DNA from: Scatophagus argus
Taxonomy: Eukaryota; Chordata; Actinopteri; Scatophagidae
Assembly (NCBI RefSeq): GCF_020382885.2
Contig: NC_058493.1
Coordinates: 22,255,499-22,319,498 of the forward strand
Length of the DNA stretch: 64,000 bases
Direction of reading: 5' to 3'
In this document: positions 12,301 to 25,500 of the stretch, in pieces
Layout of the letters: every line of letters begins with the position of its first letter
How positions within the stretch are numbered: the stretch's first letter is position 1
Notes under the pieces: model-generated
What the model saw: the letters and a program-made list of their open reading frames with translations, nothing else
Told to the model about the DNA's origin: nothing
The model's database searches: none
Translations under genes and position numbers: made by a program

Positions 12301-12553
12301 TCAAAGCTGCAAATACTTCAGCAGGCAACCTGACAAAAGACAGTTTTCTTCCTCGTGTTTTAGAGACATCTGAGTCAAAGAGTCAAACGAAGGAGGCTCA
12401 GGTCTCCAGCAGCTGATGCAGCCAAACGCCAGAGGTTTTCTTACTTCTCAGGTGTCACCGCCGCAGTCACATGCCACCAGCCAGATGTGACCCACAGCTG
12501 CCCACCTGTGAAAAACTGACTGATGTGAGCCCAGGACGTCCTCGCCGGTCATC

Positions 12554-15131
12554 ATGGGATGTGGCACCTCCGTTGCTACAGAGACGCAAGGCAAAAGAGT
12601 CGAGACGGGTGATTATGGCATCTTGGTCTTTTCAGTCCTTCCAGGACTGTCTCATGTCTTTCTTTTTTCTTTTTTGTCCTTGACATTTGGACTTGTTGTC
12701 CCTGAGGAAAGGTGTGAATAAAACACATCAGCACACCTGGCCTGTGGGTAGACAAGCTCAGATATGCCATAAGTGTTGGATGCTAATTGGAGTGCAACCA
12801 CAGAAATAATTTAAATGATGCTGTTAGGGTGAATGATGTAAGGGAGCAAAGAGTAATTGATTGTCTATACGCAGATTTGAATTATTATTGACTTTCCAGC
12901 TTTCAGTATAGACGCTCTAATACTCGTTGTCCTCTTCTCAGGCCCCATTAAGACAAACAGTCCATTAATAGATTTGTCAATAATGTCAAACATTCTCAAA
13001 TGTGAAGATGTGACACTTTTTACTGTTCATTAGTTGTTTAGTAATTTGTTTGGTTTTGGACAAAATGACACATTTAAAGACGTCACCTCAGACTAAGAAA
13101 TTGTTGTTTTTTTACATTTCTAGACAGAATTAATTAATTGAGAAAGCATTTGGCAGATTTATCAGTACTGAAAGTGATGGTTGTATGACTGCTATCAGGC
13201 TGAACTGATCTTGAATCTGTTTTAGCACTGGACATTTGTCTGTTCTCATTTAAGTAGATTTCTTATCATTTATTTATCGCTCTGTCTTGCTCTGTTTATC
13301 TCTTGCTGTCTCCTCTGTGAATCATTTCATGGCATTATTTGGGAAGGGCTCCATTAACGGTGTGTTATTAGCTGTAGTCATGGCGGTAGTATTTTACGCT
13401 TCTCAGTGTCACACTGTGTAGTGAATCTGTGGATCTGATGGTAATTAATTTGTGCAGTAATGAATTTTCCTCACACTTGTTGCACAAACACCCCAGATGT
13501 TTGACAGACGGTGCTTTGCTTTTCTTCACAGTCTGTCTTTTCTCTTTAATGAGGTCTGTTTCTCCTGAAAGCTTTTTTAATTTGCTTAGTTTCTCCAGGC
13601 CCACTGTTGCTCATGAGCTCCCCTGTGTCTTGTTATCTCCCTCCATACATGTGTGTGTGTGTGTGTCTTGCCTTGCAAATCGTTTTGTTCAATCACCACC
13701 TCCTTTTGCTGAATTGTGGTTTTTCTTCTCACAGATGACACGCTTAAGACTCCCAGCCCGGCTCTGAGTAAGACCCTCCTCAACATACATGACGTATACG
13801 CATTTGCATTCATTTTTTTATAGACTCCGTTGTCACCTGATGATGTCTTTCATAGCGCTATAAAAGATGCAGTAGAATTGGCTTCAGCTTGTGGATCAGA
13901 AGGTGAAAAAGTGCCAGGCTGTATTAGGATGCTGAAGAGTCTCACGTGTTACCTTCGTCTTACTGTATGTGTGTGACTCCAGATATTCAAACGTGTTTCC
14001 CAGTGAAATGTAACACCTGGTGTTTTGTCATAGCTATGAAGGCAGCCGTTCTGATCCAGCGATGGTACCGGCGTTACATGGCCCGTTTGGAGATGAGGCG
14101 CAGGTACACCTGGAACATCTTTCAGTCCATCGAATACGCCGGCGAGCAGGACCAGCTACAGGTGACTCTCAGAACAAAAACTCAGGTGCACGTGTATGGT
14201 CGTTTTGTGAAGCAGCTTAAACATGTTTTGTTTTTTTGTTTTTTTCTGCCTTCAGCTCTCCAGTTTCTTCAGTTTTATGCTCGACAACTTCACTCAGCTG
14301 AATGGAAACGGGCCAGGTTAGGAGCCAACTTACTTTTATCCACAGATTAGACCGATTAGGCCTGTGTATAGTCTGATTTCATCCTTGTTATTTTGAAAAT
14401 GCACATTTTGAGAGTAAAATAACATTTTGTAACAGTGCCACCATATGGATGTATTGTAATGCATTCTATTTTATTATTTGGCGCTGTGCATGAGAAGCTT
14501 TCTCACCTAATTGGATCCTCAGGTCTGCCTGTGACTCACCCGTACTGAACCTCAAAGTTTATTTGTTATTCTGAGCCACTTTTATTCGTGTATAGCTTTA
14601 AGTGTGATTTTGTTAGGTTCACCTCATGATGGTGTGTGATTGTGTGAAACTGAAAGGTTAAAAAAAGGGTGTTTCAGCTATTTCTTTGGTGAAGCAGATT
14701 GTTAGAGATTAAATTCCAATAGGACGTTAATTTGAGCTTGCTTATTAGTAGATCAGTTGGTGTTAAATAACTGTTGATGTAAACGTGTTTGAACACAGGA
14801 AAATTAGATTTGGACGCATTTATCACCTCCATCAAATTAACACCGGTTTTATTAGTCATGCCTCTGTATTTTGGTCTGGATTAGAAAACCCATTGCGTAT
14901 ACCCTGTTGCTTAGCAACTCCTGTGAATGTGGAGGCCACTGTGTTGGTGTGCTGCACTGACACAGCTGTGGTTTAAGTATGAATTGACCCACTCATCCAG
15001 CTAAAAAGCATAATGTTCCATTGATAAGCTAATCTTTAGGTCAGCCCTTAATGCTGAACATCCACAGTACATCCTCTTCATGGGTTTTACGTTCAGTCGA
15101 CATAAGTGATGTGGAGAGGCCAGACTCTCTG

Positions 15132-15178
<47 letters not shown>

Positions 15179-18100
15179 CGGGGGGGAGGGTTAGACAAAG
15201 GAGAAATAGGCCTGTAGGTAGATGTCTGCTTCTACTTTGTTTGTTTGCATAAATTAGAGTCCATCAGTTTTCATTAGCATATTAGAGTGGTATTTTAATA
15301 CACCAGTGTGGTCACACGGAGCAGGGTGTTGTACTGTGTCGAGCTGTTTATTACAAGGAACTAGAAATTAAAATCTGTATACAGGATGTGTTTTAGTTTA
15401 AAGGGTTTAACGGGTAAACCCTTTGTTTTTTTACTCCTCCAAGAAAGATTTTACTTCCATGTTACTTAAAGACACAATCCGAATGCTGTTCGGCGCCTTA
15501 TCACAAAGACAAAGAAACCATAAATGTGATTTTTTTTTTTGTTCCACATATCCTTCCTTGTCAAAAATCTGGCACCTGCATTCTGGTAAAACACAACAAT
15601 TCATATGTGTTTTATGGTGGCTGACGTAGTTACGTTTTCAGTGCTGGTTTGTGGACCTCTAGCTATTTTTTCTTTTTTTTCTGTCAAGTTCAGAAGCCGT
15701 CAGTGAGAATGAGTCTTGAGCTTAGTAGTGCGTTCACTGCTCCTCACACTGTGTCCTCCAGACTTGATCTCCCAGCTGATGGACCCAGTGGTCGACCCCT
15801 GGTTGGACAGAGAAACCTGCTACAACTTGATCCCCGTTCCAGAGTCGTACTCCGGGCCCCGACTGTCGTTTCCTCTCTCTGTTTCGGATACTAATGCTCT
15901 CCTCAGTGCATTTAAGGAGCAGCAGGTCGAGAATGTGGATATTTTGGTCTTTCTCGCTCTTACTTTTGATTGTCCAGTTTAGATTTTTGGCTGCTTGTAT
16001 GGACTCATTATTTTTCTTCCACACAGACTCTACACGCCCGATACGTAATGCAGCTGCTGTATGAGACTAAAAAGCTCCTCAAACAGATGCCCAACATCAT
16101 CCATGTGTCAACATCCTATGCCAAGGAGATCACTATATGTGGTGAGTGACCAGGGCCTCAGTTTCACTTGTTAATTTTTCAGTACACATGTGAAAATGTG
16201 AACAAAAAAAGTTAAACTGCGTAAGCCTCATGCATAAGCCTCAATCCCTGGTTACATAGGACAGCACAGTCTGCCACTGAATTAACTGAATGATCTCTTT
16301 ACCGGATAAATGATCGCAGATGTTTGTTCATGTGCTTTAAATACAGTTAACTGTATCTCAATGGCAGCTTTCCAAGAAAGGAGGTGTTGTTTATTTGCAC
16401 ACTGATCAGGCACTTGACTCCTCTTCCACGGCTGCCTCCTCCCGCACATTCGCATCTCATTAAACTCAAGAATACTTGTGGCTAAAACAAAAAAATACGC
16501 ACCGTTTTGTTGTAGGTGATCTGCATGGGAGGCTCGATGACTTACTTCTCATATTTTATAAGGTAAAGCTCTATTTTTTCTATACAGCAGTTTTCTCTCT
16601 AGTATCAAATAACGTTTCAGTGTGCAAAAGATTTGAACAAACAAACAAACAAGATTTAAACAAACTCAAGACTTTGTTGTTTGAAGATGTCTGTATGTTT
16701 CTTGTGTTACTATTGCTCAGAATGGCCTTCCCTCTGGTGAGACTCCATATGTGTTTAATGGAGATTTTGTGGACCGAGGGAAAAAGTCAGTCGAAGTGGT
16801 TTTGCTCCTGTTCGCCTACCTTCTGCTTTATCCTGACCACATGCACCTGAACCGAGGGAACCATGAAGACCACATAATGAACCTCAGGTGGGCGAGAAGA
16901 AGCGTAGAAATGAAATAAAAAGTTTATCCATCGAGGTTTAATGCAAACAAGATGGTCGTAAAATTGCACTATCTTTGTGTTTTTACGTTATTATTACAGA
17001 TATGGGTTCACAAAAGAAGTCATGCAGAAATACAAGGTATGGTAAAGTCCACATACACTTTGTTATTCTGCTTTTGTTGTGTGCAGAACTCAGCTGTACA
17101 TTCAGTACGTTGTAGCATGTGACGGCTAACTGTGGCTCACAGGTAACTGCCTTCCTTTTTCACTGTGTCTGACTGTGTGCAGACTCACGGCTGTGAGATC
17201 TTACAGCTGTTTCAGGATGTTTTCAGCCTTCTCCCCGTCGCGACAGTCATTGACGGAAAGATCTTGATTGTTCACGGAGGGATTTCAGACCAGACTGACC
17301 TGGACTACCTCAACACCATAGAGAGGCACAAGGTCAGCAGAAACAAGCAGCCGACCTTCATTCAGACTATTTCAACTATGATAATCAATTTTAGCCACTG
17401 GAGGCCAGAAAAACATGTTTAAAAGTCCAGTAAATTGGAAGTAAGACAATATCAGCATTACATTAGTGGCTCAAGATGAGCCATGTTTTAGTGGAAATGT
17501 AGTCTAGCAGACTTGTGTTTATTAACTTAAATCAAATCATATCAAATGACTCTGCTTCCACTTGATTAAAATGAAAAAATAGCCACTTGAATGAATAAAG
17601 TCTGAATGACTACATACATACAGCGAAGCTGAAGACAGTTATTATTCCAGCATAGAAAAACTGTACACAGTCCAGAGGTTTGGAGCAACAGGATGTTAAT
17701 AGCGATCCAGGGACCTTCGGCACGTTATTCTGGCACCGTGCTGTTTGGTGCTTTGTTGATATACCAATTCGAGTTAGCGTTCTGTGATTTTTACGCCATT
17801 AGAAACATTTACGGTACATTACAGCTATTTGATTCAGCGTTAATATCGAAAATATTCCTTAATGTAGGTTTTAAGAAACTTGATAAATGCTTTAAAGAAA
17901 AAAGAAACACGCTCAAGGCACTGTCAGACGCTGAATTCATTCATGAATTCACGCAAAACTAATGGATTTCTTCTCTGACGGCAGTCTCATTGGATTATAA
18001 TTTAGTCCAATTATTAAAAGCAATTCTGGGAAATCCAACACATTAGTGCCTGAAGGAGAGAAGGACGTGGGTGCCAGGAAATGTCCAATTATTCATCATA

Positions 18101-20906
18101 AATTAACTCATGAAATGAAATGAATCATCTGTAATGTAGTAGTTATGTACCTTTTTAATCTTCTACTGTCCATGTTTACGTCATCGGTGCTTGCTGAGAA
18201 TTGAATCAGTTCTGTTTTATTTATGTAGCCCAAAATCACAAATCACCAATTTGCCCCGAAGGATTTTCTAATCTGTACAACACACGACTGTACATGCTGC
18301 ATGTCAGTTTGAACTTCAGTTTCAAAACAAATGACATTTGTTCTCGCTTATTTCTGCCTCTGCTTCTCTGCTCTTCTAGGTGAAATCTGCCTTGAGGTTT
18401 CCCAGACGCAGCTTGGAGCAGCTGGACCTCGGTCAGTCCTGCAGACAGGTGAAAAGAATGAGATCGACAGACGGCTCTCGTCCCTGCAGCAGCCACAGCC
18501 ACGTCAAGAACCACAGAACGCCGAACCAGAGGTTTGACGATCTCAGGTGTTTCGTAGTTTTTATGAAGTTCAGTGTGCAATAATAGTTTTTGATAAAAGG
18601 TTGAAATCCTTTCATCTGCCCCTTTTTCTGTAGAAAGCGACGCTGCAGGCTTACCCGGCAAGACAGTGCCGTTTCTACTTCTTCGTCCTCCTCATCGTCC
18701 TCATCTTCCTCTTCGCTCTGCTCTCCTCGAACTCCGTCCTGCCTCACGCCTCGTCCGTGCCCGTCTTCACCCAGCGTGCCTTACGCTATGAGTGTCCTCC
18801 AAGTGCCTTTCCTGGACTCTCTGTCTTCTGTCCCCCCTCCTTCACCTCCCCAACACGAACAAGAATGGAAACAGGTCACGGGAGGGGATTCAGTGGAAAA
18901 CAAATGAATATTGTTCGATTCTGCACTATTGTGATGTGATGTGAGCACTATAATCTGCTTTCTTCTCTACTGTAGGTTGTGGATATATTGTGGAGTGACC
19001 CTAAAACCCACGAAGGCTGCAGTCCCAACACATTCAGAGGAGGAGGCTGCTACTTCGGCCCTGACGTCACACGGGGACTGCTGCTCCAGCACGGGCTCCA
19101 GCTGCTCATCAGATCCCATGAGTGCAAACAGGAAGGATATGAGCTCTGCCACGGTGGACAGGTAGACAAGATGCAATAAATTAACTTCCAAAAGTCTGAA
19201 AAGTTCTTAGAAGAAGAAGAATCAGCTTTATTGACATTATATATATTTTTACATACACATGCTGAATTCATCTTTTGCATTTGACCCATCCTTAGTTGAA
19301 CACACACATGCAACACCTGGCAAATTACATGCAGTGAACCACACACCTTGCTCAAGGGCACATCAGCCGGCTAATGGAGGGAGGGAGGGAGCATTTTTCG
19401 CATTAATCACTCCACCACACCCAAATTCTTCCTTGCCGTCTGGTGGGGGAATCGAACCAGAGACCCTCCGATCACAAGCCGCTTCTCCAACCTCTAGGCC
19501 ACGGCTGCCTCCGTGAGGCAGGAGAAATAAAAGTGTGCATGTTTGTTCTTTAGGTGATCACCATTTTCTCAGCATCAAACTATTACGAGGAGGGAAGCAA
19601 CCGTGGTGCCTACATCAAAGTGGGAGGAGAACTGGTTCCCCGCTTTTACCAGTACCAAGTCAGCCGCACAACACGCAAACTGACCCTGACTCAAAGGTAC
19701 GACAAATGTCTGTTTTAACTTCTGTGAGTATCTGTGAGTTATGCAAGAAAGATCAATCTTGTTTACGTGTCTGTGCCTGCAGAGTTCGAGCTGCTGAAGG
19801 CTCTGCTCTCAGGGCCCTGAAGGAGAAGCTGTTCACCCATCGCTCTGAGCTGATGTCAGGTTTCCAGCAGTACGACCAGAATAACACCGGTGCTCCTTTC
19901 CCACTCAGTTTGCCTCATTTATAATACGTATTAACCCACACAGATGTGTGTAGTTGTTATATGTAAGCATATCTTTCTTCAGGTAGCGTGTCAGTCAGCG
20001 AATGGGCTCAGGTGTTAGAGACAGTACTGAGACTGGACTTACCTTGGAGGACGCTGCGTCCACATTTAGCACATCTAGCACCAGATGGCAGTGTGGAGTA
20101 TCAGTCTTGCTTCAAGGATATGGAACCAGGGATTCCTCTGTCTCAGGTCAGAGGAGTGACGGGGTGGCAACCAAGCACATTTACACAAGGATATTTTGAG
20201 TTTTCTGGATGTTGATTTTAATCACCTGACAGCAACAAGATGACGCCTTGCTGTATCATAAACTTCACGAAGAAACGAAGGAAAATAAATGGAAACATTT
20301 AATGCATAAAAGTGAAAGAAACAGCACCAAGCTTGAAACATGTTACAATCTTCATTAAGTAAGATGGACCTAATGCCATCTCACTGCTGATACTTTTACT
20401 TGTAAAGGAGAGTTTCACTTGTACTTTAAAGGTATTAATATTCATTCTATCACTGTTTAGTTGTTCACTCTTTTTTGCACTTTTTTCTTTTTCTCTTAGG
20501 TCACTCCAAACCTGGCTGAAACTTTGTTCAGATACAGGACAGACATTGAGATAATATTCAACATTATAGACAAAGACCATTCAGGTAAAAAAAAAAAAAG
20601 AAAGTTCTGAATCTCTTTGTACACAGTGAGTCGATAAAGTTCAGTAATGTGTGTGTGCTGTATGTGTTTTTACATTTAGGTCTGATCTCCATCGAGGAGT
20701 TTCGTCACACCTGGCGTCTCTTCAGTGCCCACCTGGGGGTTGACATTGACGACACAGCGATCGACGATCTAGCCCGAAGTATTGACTTCAACAAGGATGG
20801 CAGTATAGACTTCAATGAGTTCCTGGAGGCCTTCAGAGTGGTACACAAACTGGACAACAAGGATCAGCCACTCAATGGAAAGGTGGAAGGAGAGAAATAT
20901 TCATGA
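12554..20906 (+). CDS. PPEF1: serine/threonine phosphatase with EF hands, 18 exons
   Basis: Exons: 12554-12608; 13735-13767; 14034-14161; 14256-14316; 15762-15925; 16027-16141; 16516-16562; 16721-16887; 17000-17036; 17183-17332; 18380-18546; 18634-18874; 18976-19161; 19554-19696; 19783-19889; 19983-20146; 20500-20584; 20680-20906. All phases agree, giving 758 residues. The N-terminus MGCGTS fits myristoylation at Gly2 and palmitoylation at Cys3. An IQ motif ([10 protein letters not shown], from residue 35) binds calmodulin in this family. The catalytic PPP motifs are GDLHG (186), GDFVDRG (215), GNHED (247), HGGIS (300) and RSHE (501). The phosphatase domain is interrupted by a Ser-rich linker (about 320-455). 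Three EF-hand loops follow: DQNNTGSVSVSE, D679-E690 and D719-E730. Known: PPEF proteins are Ca2+/calmodulin-responsive phosphatases of sensory neurons and retina. The N-terminal half resembles PPEF2 about as much as PPEF1; the name PPEF1 rests on position between RS1 and PHKA2. The start is supported by the MGC motif and exact phase. Confidence 0.93.
12955..13190 (+). repeat. degraded dispersed repeat, family A, copy 2
   Basis: It contains tctcaaatgtgaagat and ttggttttggacaaaatgac, shared with the copy at 7055 and, reversed, with those near 42940 and 49010. Lies in PPEF1 intron 1. Confidence 0.5.
15132..15176. repeat. (GT)n microsatellite in a PPEF1 intron
   Basis: About 22 uninterrupted GT units lie in PPEF1 intron 4, followed by a short G-rich run. 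Confidence 0.95.
18205..18300 (-). repeat. non-LTR retroelement 3' tail fragment
   Basis: The stretch ttttatttatgtagcccaaa followed by atcacaaatcaccaatttgc matches, from memory, the reversed 3' tail of a common teleost L2-type SINE/LINE family. It lies just upstream of PPEF1 exon 11. Confidence 0.5.
19200..19512 (-). repeat. tRNA-derived SINE in PPEF1 intron 13
   Basis: Read on the minus strand, the element starts ggcagccgtggcctagaggt (A box) and has ggttcgattccc (B box) about 45 nt on. It ends in a tail of atatatat and ctttattgat/tcttcttctt words. The tail also occurs at 51550-51680. It nearly fills the intron between PPEF1 exons 13 and 14. Confidence 0.8.
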
Positions 20907-22521
20907 AGGGAAGAATTTGAATGTTAAATTATGGAAGTCCCGCTTGATCAGCAGAGAAATTAACGGAGGAAGGAGAGTACTAATGTTAATGTTAATGGGA
21001 AAATCCACCTTTAAACACTTACTATAAGCATTAAGAAATAGCAGTGATATCATAGTCTACCTATTATTGATGCATTTTGTCATTTGTTGGTGTATTTTTA
21101 GCCACTGTATCAGCATGACTCTAGGGATTGCAATCTGTAGGTTTCTTTTGGTCCCAAAGTGCAATGAAACTTGATCCCCATAGGATTAACCCTTAAGAAT
21201 TTGGTGATCCATCACTACCAGCAGGCCAAAGTTTTTAATACAGTGAAATATCTCCCTGTTAACTAAATGAATTGGGATACATTTTGGTAGAAACATTCAT
21301 GGTTGCCAGACAATGAATCCTAATGACTTTGGCAATCCATTGGCTTTCATTTAGTGCTGCCAGCAGGCTGGCATTTTTAAGCAATTCAGTGTGAAGAGTC
21401 TTGACAAGTGTTGGATTGCATTTGCATTTGTACTTTGGTTTTTAACCAGTGGACTTTACAGTTTGCCTCTCGTTCATGCATTCACACGCACACTCACACC
21501 ATTGGCAGCAAGCTACCATGCAAGGTGCTGACCAAAGTATTGGGACCAGTTTGAGATTCAGTATCATGTGGACAGGAGGAGTTGTTAATTAGCAGACAAC
21601 CAACTTTTCTTCCTGGGCCACAGCCACCCCAAGTTGTGAGATAAGAAGTCCTGGGCATTAAGTTGAACAGGTAAGACACCAAGAACCCAAACAAATCAAA
21701 AAATATTTCTAGAAAAGTCTGAAGCAGGTTCTGGTGGAGTACGATTTAGTACATGTGACACCTCTGACCTGGTTGCAGACTTGAGAAACCAATACATCAC
21801 CAATTAGAAAAAACGCAAAAATGCAAACGCAATGCCGCTGATGTTAGGGTTTTAGCTGGTGTGTGTTCAGCTGTTTAGCAAAAGGGAATAAAATGGCTTT
21901 TTTGGAACCTGATCATTGTATTTCATGTGTATTTTTAGTGTGTTTTGGTGTGTATGTGTGTGTTCCTCTGCTCCTTCACTCTGGCATCCTGGCTGCTATA
22001 ATTACCAAATGGTGAGAGCAGTTAAACAGGCCCAGGCGTTCTGTCAGCCTGAGTAAATGACGGGTTCAGATTTTACTGTTGGCGTCTACTTGAGCAGCAG
22101 ACACAGTAAGAGGCCACAGAAGTGAAGGCTGAGAGAAAAACTAAGAGGTATGGAGACTAATTATTTTTAAACTGATTGTTTCAGTGCCAGGGTTCTTTGA
22201 TGTTACGTTCTTTTTTGTTAAAAACTGCTTATTTATGAGTGCATGCTATCACTTTATATATTCAGACAAGTAAAATTGTTATTTACTATCGCGCAGATAA
22301 AAAGAGCATCTCCCTTGATGCCTCTCTATCCATCTGTCAGAGTGTTTTGTGTGTGCACCATCTTACCCCTCGTTCCCCCCCTCACTTCCTCACATCTGCT
22401 CATCCTGTGGTAGTCCAACTCCACTTCTCTCCTCCCCTGAAGCTTCAGCTTCTCTTTAAACTCTCCCACCCTCCAAATAGTATGAGTTTCTCAGTTCAGT
22501 GAACACGCATTCAGAGTTCAG
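20907..22521. other. PPEF1 3' UTR and spacer before the sushi/EGF gene
   Basis: A candidate AATAAA at 21887-21892 would give PPEF1 a 3' UTR of about 1 kb. The remaining 600 bp upstream of the sushi/EGF gene is probably its promoter and 5' UTR. No exon is supported. Confidence 0.5.
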
Positions 22522-25500
22522 ATGAAGCTCCGGGCAGCACTGGTCGCTCTGCTGTGCATCTACACTCAAGGTACTTCTTTAAATTAATTTTTATTTTTGT
22601 GTGTTGTTGTATGCAGCGATTTCAGACGAGATGACAGGGATTCATTGTGAAACTGTCCACAGTGTGCGGAGCTGACAGATGCAATGGGTTCAGACACCTG
22701 GAGAACGGGCAGACATTTTTCCGCTATGGAGGACTGCTGGTGATCTTCCGCTGTCATCCTGGTTACAAGCTCCATGGATACAAAACCAACAGCTGTGTGT
22801 CTGGACACTGGTCCCGGGACATCCCAGTCTGCGTTGGTGAGGAGCTTCGTTCATGAGTGTGTTCTTTTAAACCTTTTTACTTTAAGATTTCAGTTTTGGT
22901 CAGTAGATGCATTTAGAGGGTAATGTGAACTCATTTGCTTCAACTTTGGCCCACAAGTATTTTAACTTGTAGTTAGCTGTGAGGGGCAACAACAAAGGTA
23001 ATTGATTACCTCAAACTTTTAATCACGTTCTATGATCCCTTCAGGCTCTGGCTGCTCCAATCCGGGACCACTCACTCACGGGACGAGCAGAATGAATGGG
23101 GATGGCTCCTGGGCCATGTTCAGCTGTAATAGCGGCTTTCGGCTACACGGGTCCTCGATGTTATACTGTAAGGGCCACACCTGGAATGGCACGACACCTG
23201 TGTGCAAAGGTGAGCGTGGAAAACTCTCAGCGACTAAAGCAGTAATTTGAAATGTTAGAATTAAGCTTGAGAAGTTGGTACCATTTTCAGATTTCAGAGT
23301 TGTGTCCATCTTCTCAGCTAACTCTCATTAAGAAAGTGAATGAGCGCAAAATGTCCTTTCCTGTCTTTTAATCATGTAATAATAACTTGATTTATATCAC
23401 ACTGTGTTAATTCTACCATATTCACTAATCTCAAACCACTAGAACACTGCACTATACCTGAAACTTTATTAATGACTCTTTTTTAGTCACGTTTGAAAGC
23501 TGCTGCACAAATAATTTTGCTTTGCCTGACACTCTTGTTTGCTCTGTTCTCTTTGTTAGAGTTCGACATGATGAGCTCGGTTTCAGGCTTCAGTGTGCAA
23601 AAGCCAGACATACACCAGAACCTCCAGGCTGCTGTAGCTCTTAAGTCTGCACAGCAATCCCACTATGACACCCTTGCTAATACTGCTTCCAAAGAAGCGA
23701 ACCACAAATTTGATGTGTTTCCTCAGATGCAATCCCAAATGTCCAGCAGCGAGAGGATTAAAGTGACTAACACAAAAGTCCAACTGCAGCAGCATATTCA
23801 GTTTTCCAGGTGTAAAGTCAAAGATGGAAGAAGATCTCATCATGAAGCTGAGGAGCAAAAGGAAGGTCAAGGAGCAGAAACAGGAAGTGCGAGGGATGAC
23901 TCAGAGGTGGAAGCTTCATGGGAGGAAGCAGAAAAGGTTGACAAAGTTACACAAATGTTTGCCTCTAAGTTACAGCTATCTGCTCCCGTTTCGTCTACTT
24001 TATCGTTAATGTCAGGAACGGAGCAATCAACACCTTCACCACCGTCATTTTCGACAGCCCATACGCCAAGTGGCACTGCTGTCGCAAATATTGCTGTCAA
24101 GGAAAAGGATGATGTGTCTCCCTCTGAATCACTAATGGGCTCCTCACCAATTGCAGATGAAGACCAACTGGCTGAAACTACCCTAAAGTTCTATCCGTCT
24201 TTGTCTCAGCAGGGGTCTGTAGATGAAGAGGAGCCCACAGAGACTTCAACACAAAGTGTATCTTCTTCTGCTCATTTCATTTTTACCAGTCTTTCCTCCA
24301 CTTCATCGCCTGCTTCCTCTGCTCTCCCCTTATCACTCCCCCTTCCGTCCTTTTCTGCCTCAACTTCCTCAAGTCCCAGCTCCACCCAGTCCAGTATGGA
24401 AACACAACTCCCTAATGTCACTTCTCCTTCAAACATGTCCACCACCAGTAAGCACAGATCTCACTGGACTAAATACCACAACCTCACACTGAACGTCACC
24501 TCAAAACCGTCTCTGCCGTCTCTGAGCCTCAGCAGACGTCCTGTGTGTCCATATCCACCTGTGCCTGCCCATGGGACCTTCTACTTTCGTAATGTGGAGA
24601 ATCCAGGTCCTAGAGAATACAGACATTACATACAGTATGCCTGCTACTCAGGGTATACACTGGCTCATGGAGACATTCATAGCTACTGCCAGCAGGGGGG
24701 CACCTGGAGTGGAATCACACCTGTTTGTCTGGGTAGGTGATGTTGCTGGCTCAGGGATGGCTCAAGATATTGATTGCCAATACAAGTCATATTTTGGCCA
24801 ATAAATTTTGAATTGAAAAAACTTTTTTTCCTGGGATTCTGGTTGTCTAAGCAAATCTATTATCAGATAAGCCATGCTCAGCTGAGCCTGGAAAGATTTT
24901 CCAGGAATGTAGAATTTTGTCCACCTCCATTTAATTTTAAGCAATCAGCATTCAAATCACTTAACAACTTAAAAAAAAAATTGACTAATCATTTCAGCTA
25001 AAGTCACACTTTCAGTCTGTTTCATTTGAGAAGCTTTGTGTTGATTTTCTGATTTAAAAATAATTACACAAATTCTTCTGCTGCATAGATAATCTCATTC
25101 TGAAATCATACTGTCAAAGATAATTTTGAACAGTACAAGTGAGTCCTGAACCTCTGTCTGATAGTGTTCTACCAGCTGAAAGGACCCTGAAAGTCAGCTC
25201 ATATTCACTTCTCTTTCTATAACCGATCCCTATACTTGAACTGATCCATTCTCCATCCTGGCTGTTTGTCTCCAGAGTTGACACCATGTTCTCTTAACAA
25301 TGGAGGTTGTTCCCAGCTGTGCTCTCACTCCCCACACTACAACCAGAGCTCCAATCAGACTCAGACCAGAACTCAGTGCCACTGCAGACCGGGATTTACT
25401 CTGCTTGATGATGGACGAACGTGTCGTGGTGAGGATATTAATGTTTTTTGTTTGTTTTCTTCCATCAGAGCTCTCACTGTGTGTAATATTCTTTCTGAAT

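Larger units (their letters stand above)
10504..12553. other. spacer upstream of PPEF1, including a CpG-richer block
   Basis: No coding exon is supported. A homopolymer junction lies at 10796-10830. The block 11460-11700 has many CpG dinucleotides and may be a promoter or 5' UTR region for PPEF1. A dispersed repeat occupies about 11880-12300. The roughly 130 bp before 12554 are probably PPEF1 5' UTR. Confidence 0.5.

Noticed and set aside
17693-17962. 89-codon open frame inside PPEF1 intron 10
   Set aside because: It begins with ATG and has a mixed composition, but no family resemblance, splice context or poly(A) signal was seen; probably chance.
23583-23870. 95-codon minus-strand frame
   Set aside because: It is the shadow of the mucin-like exon of the sushi/EGF gene.
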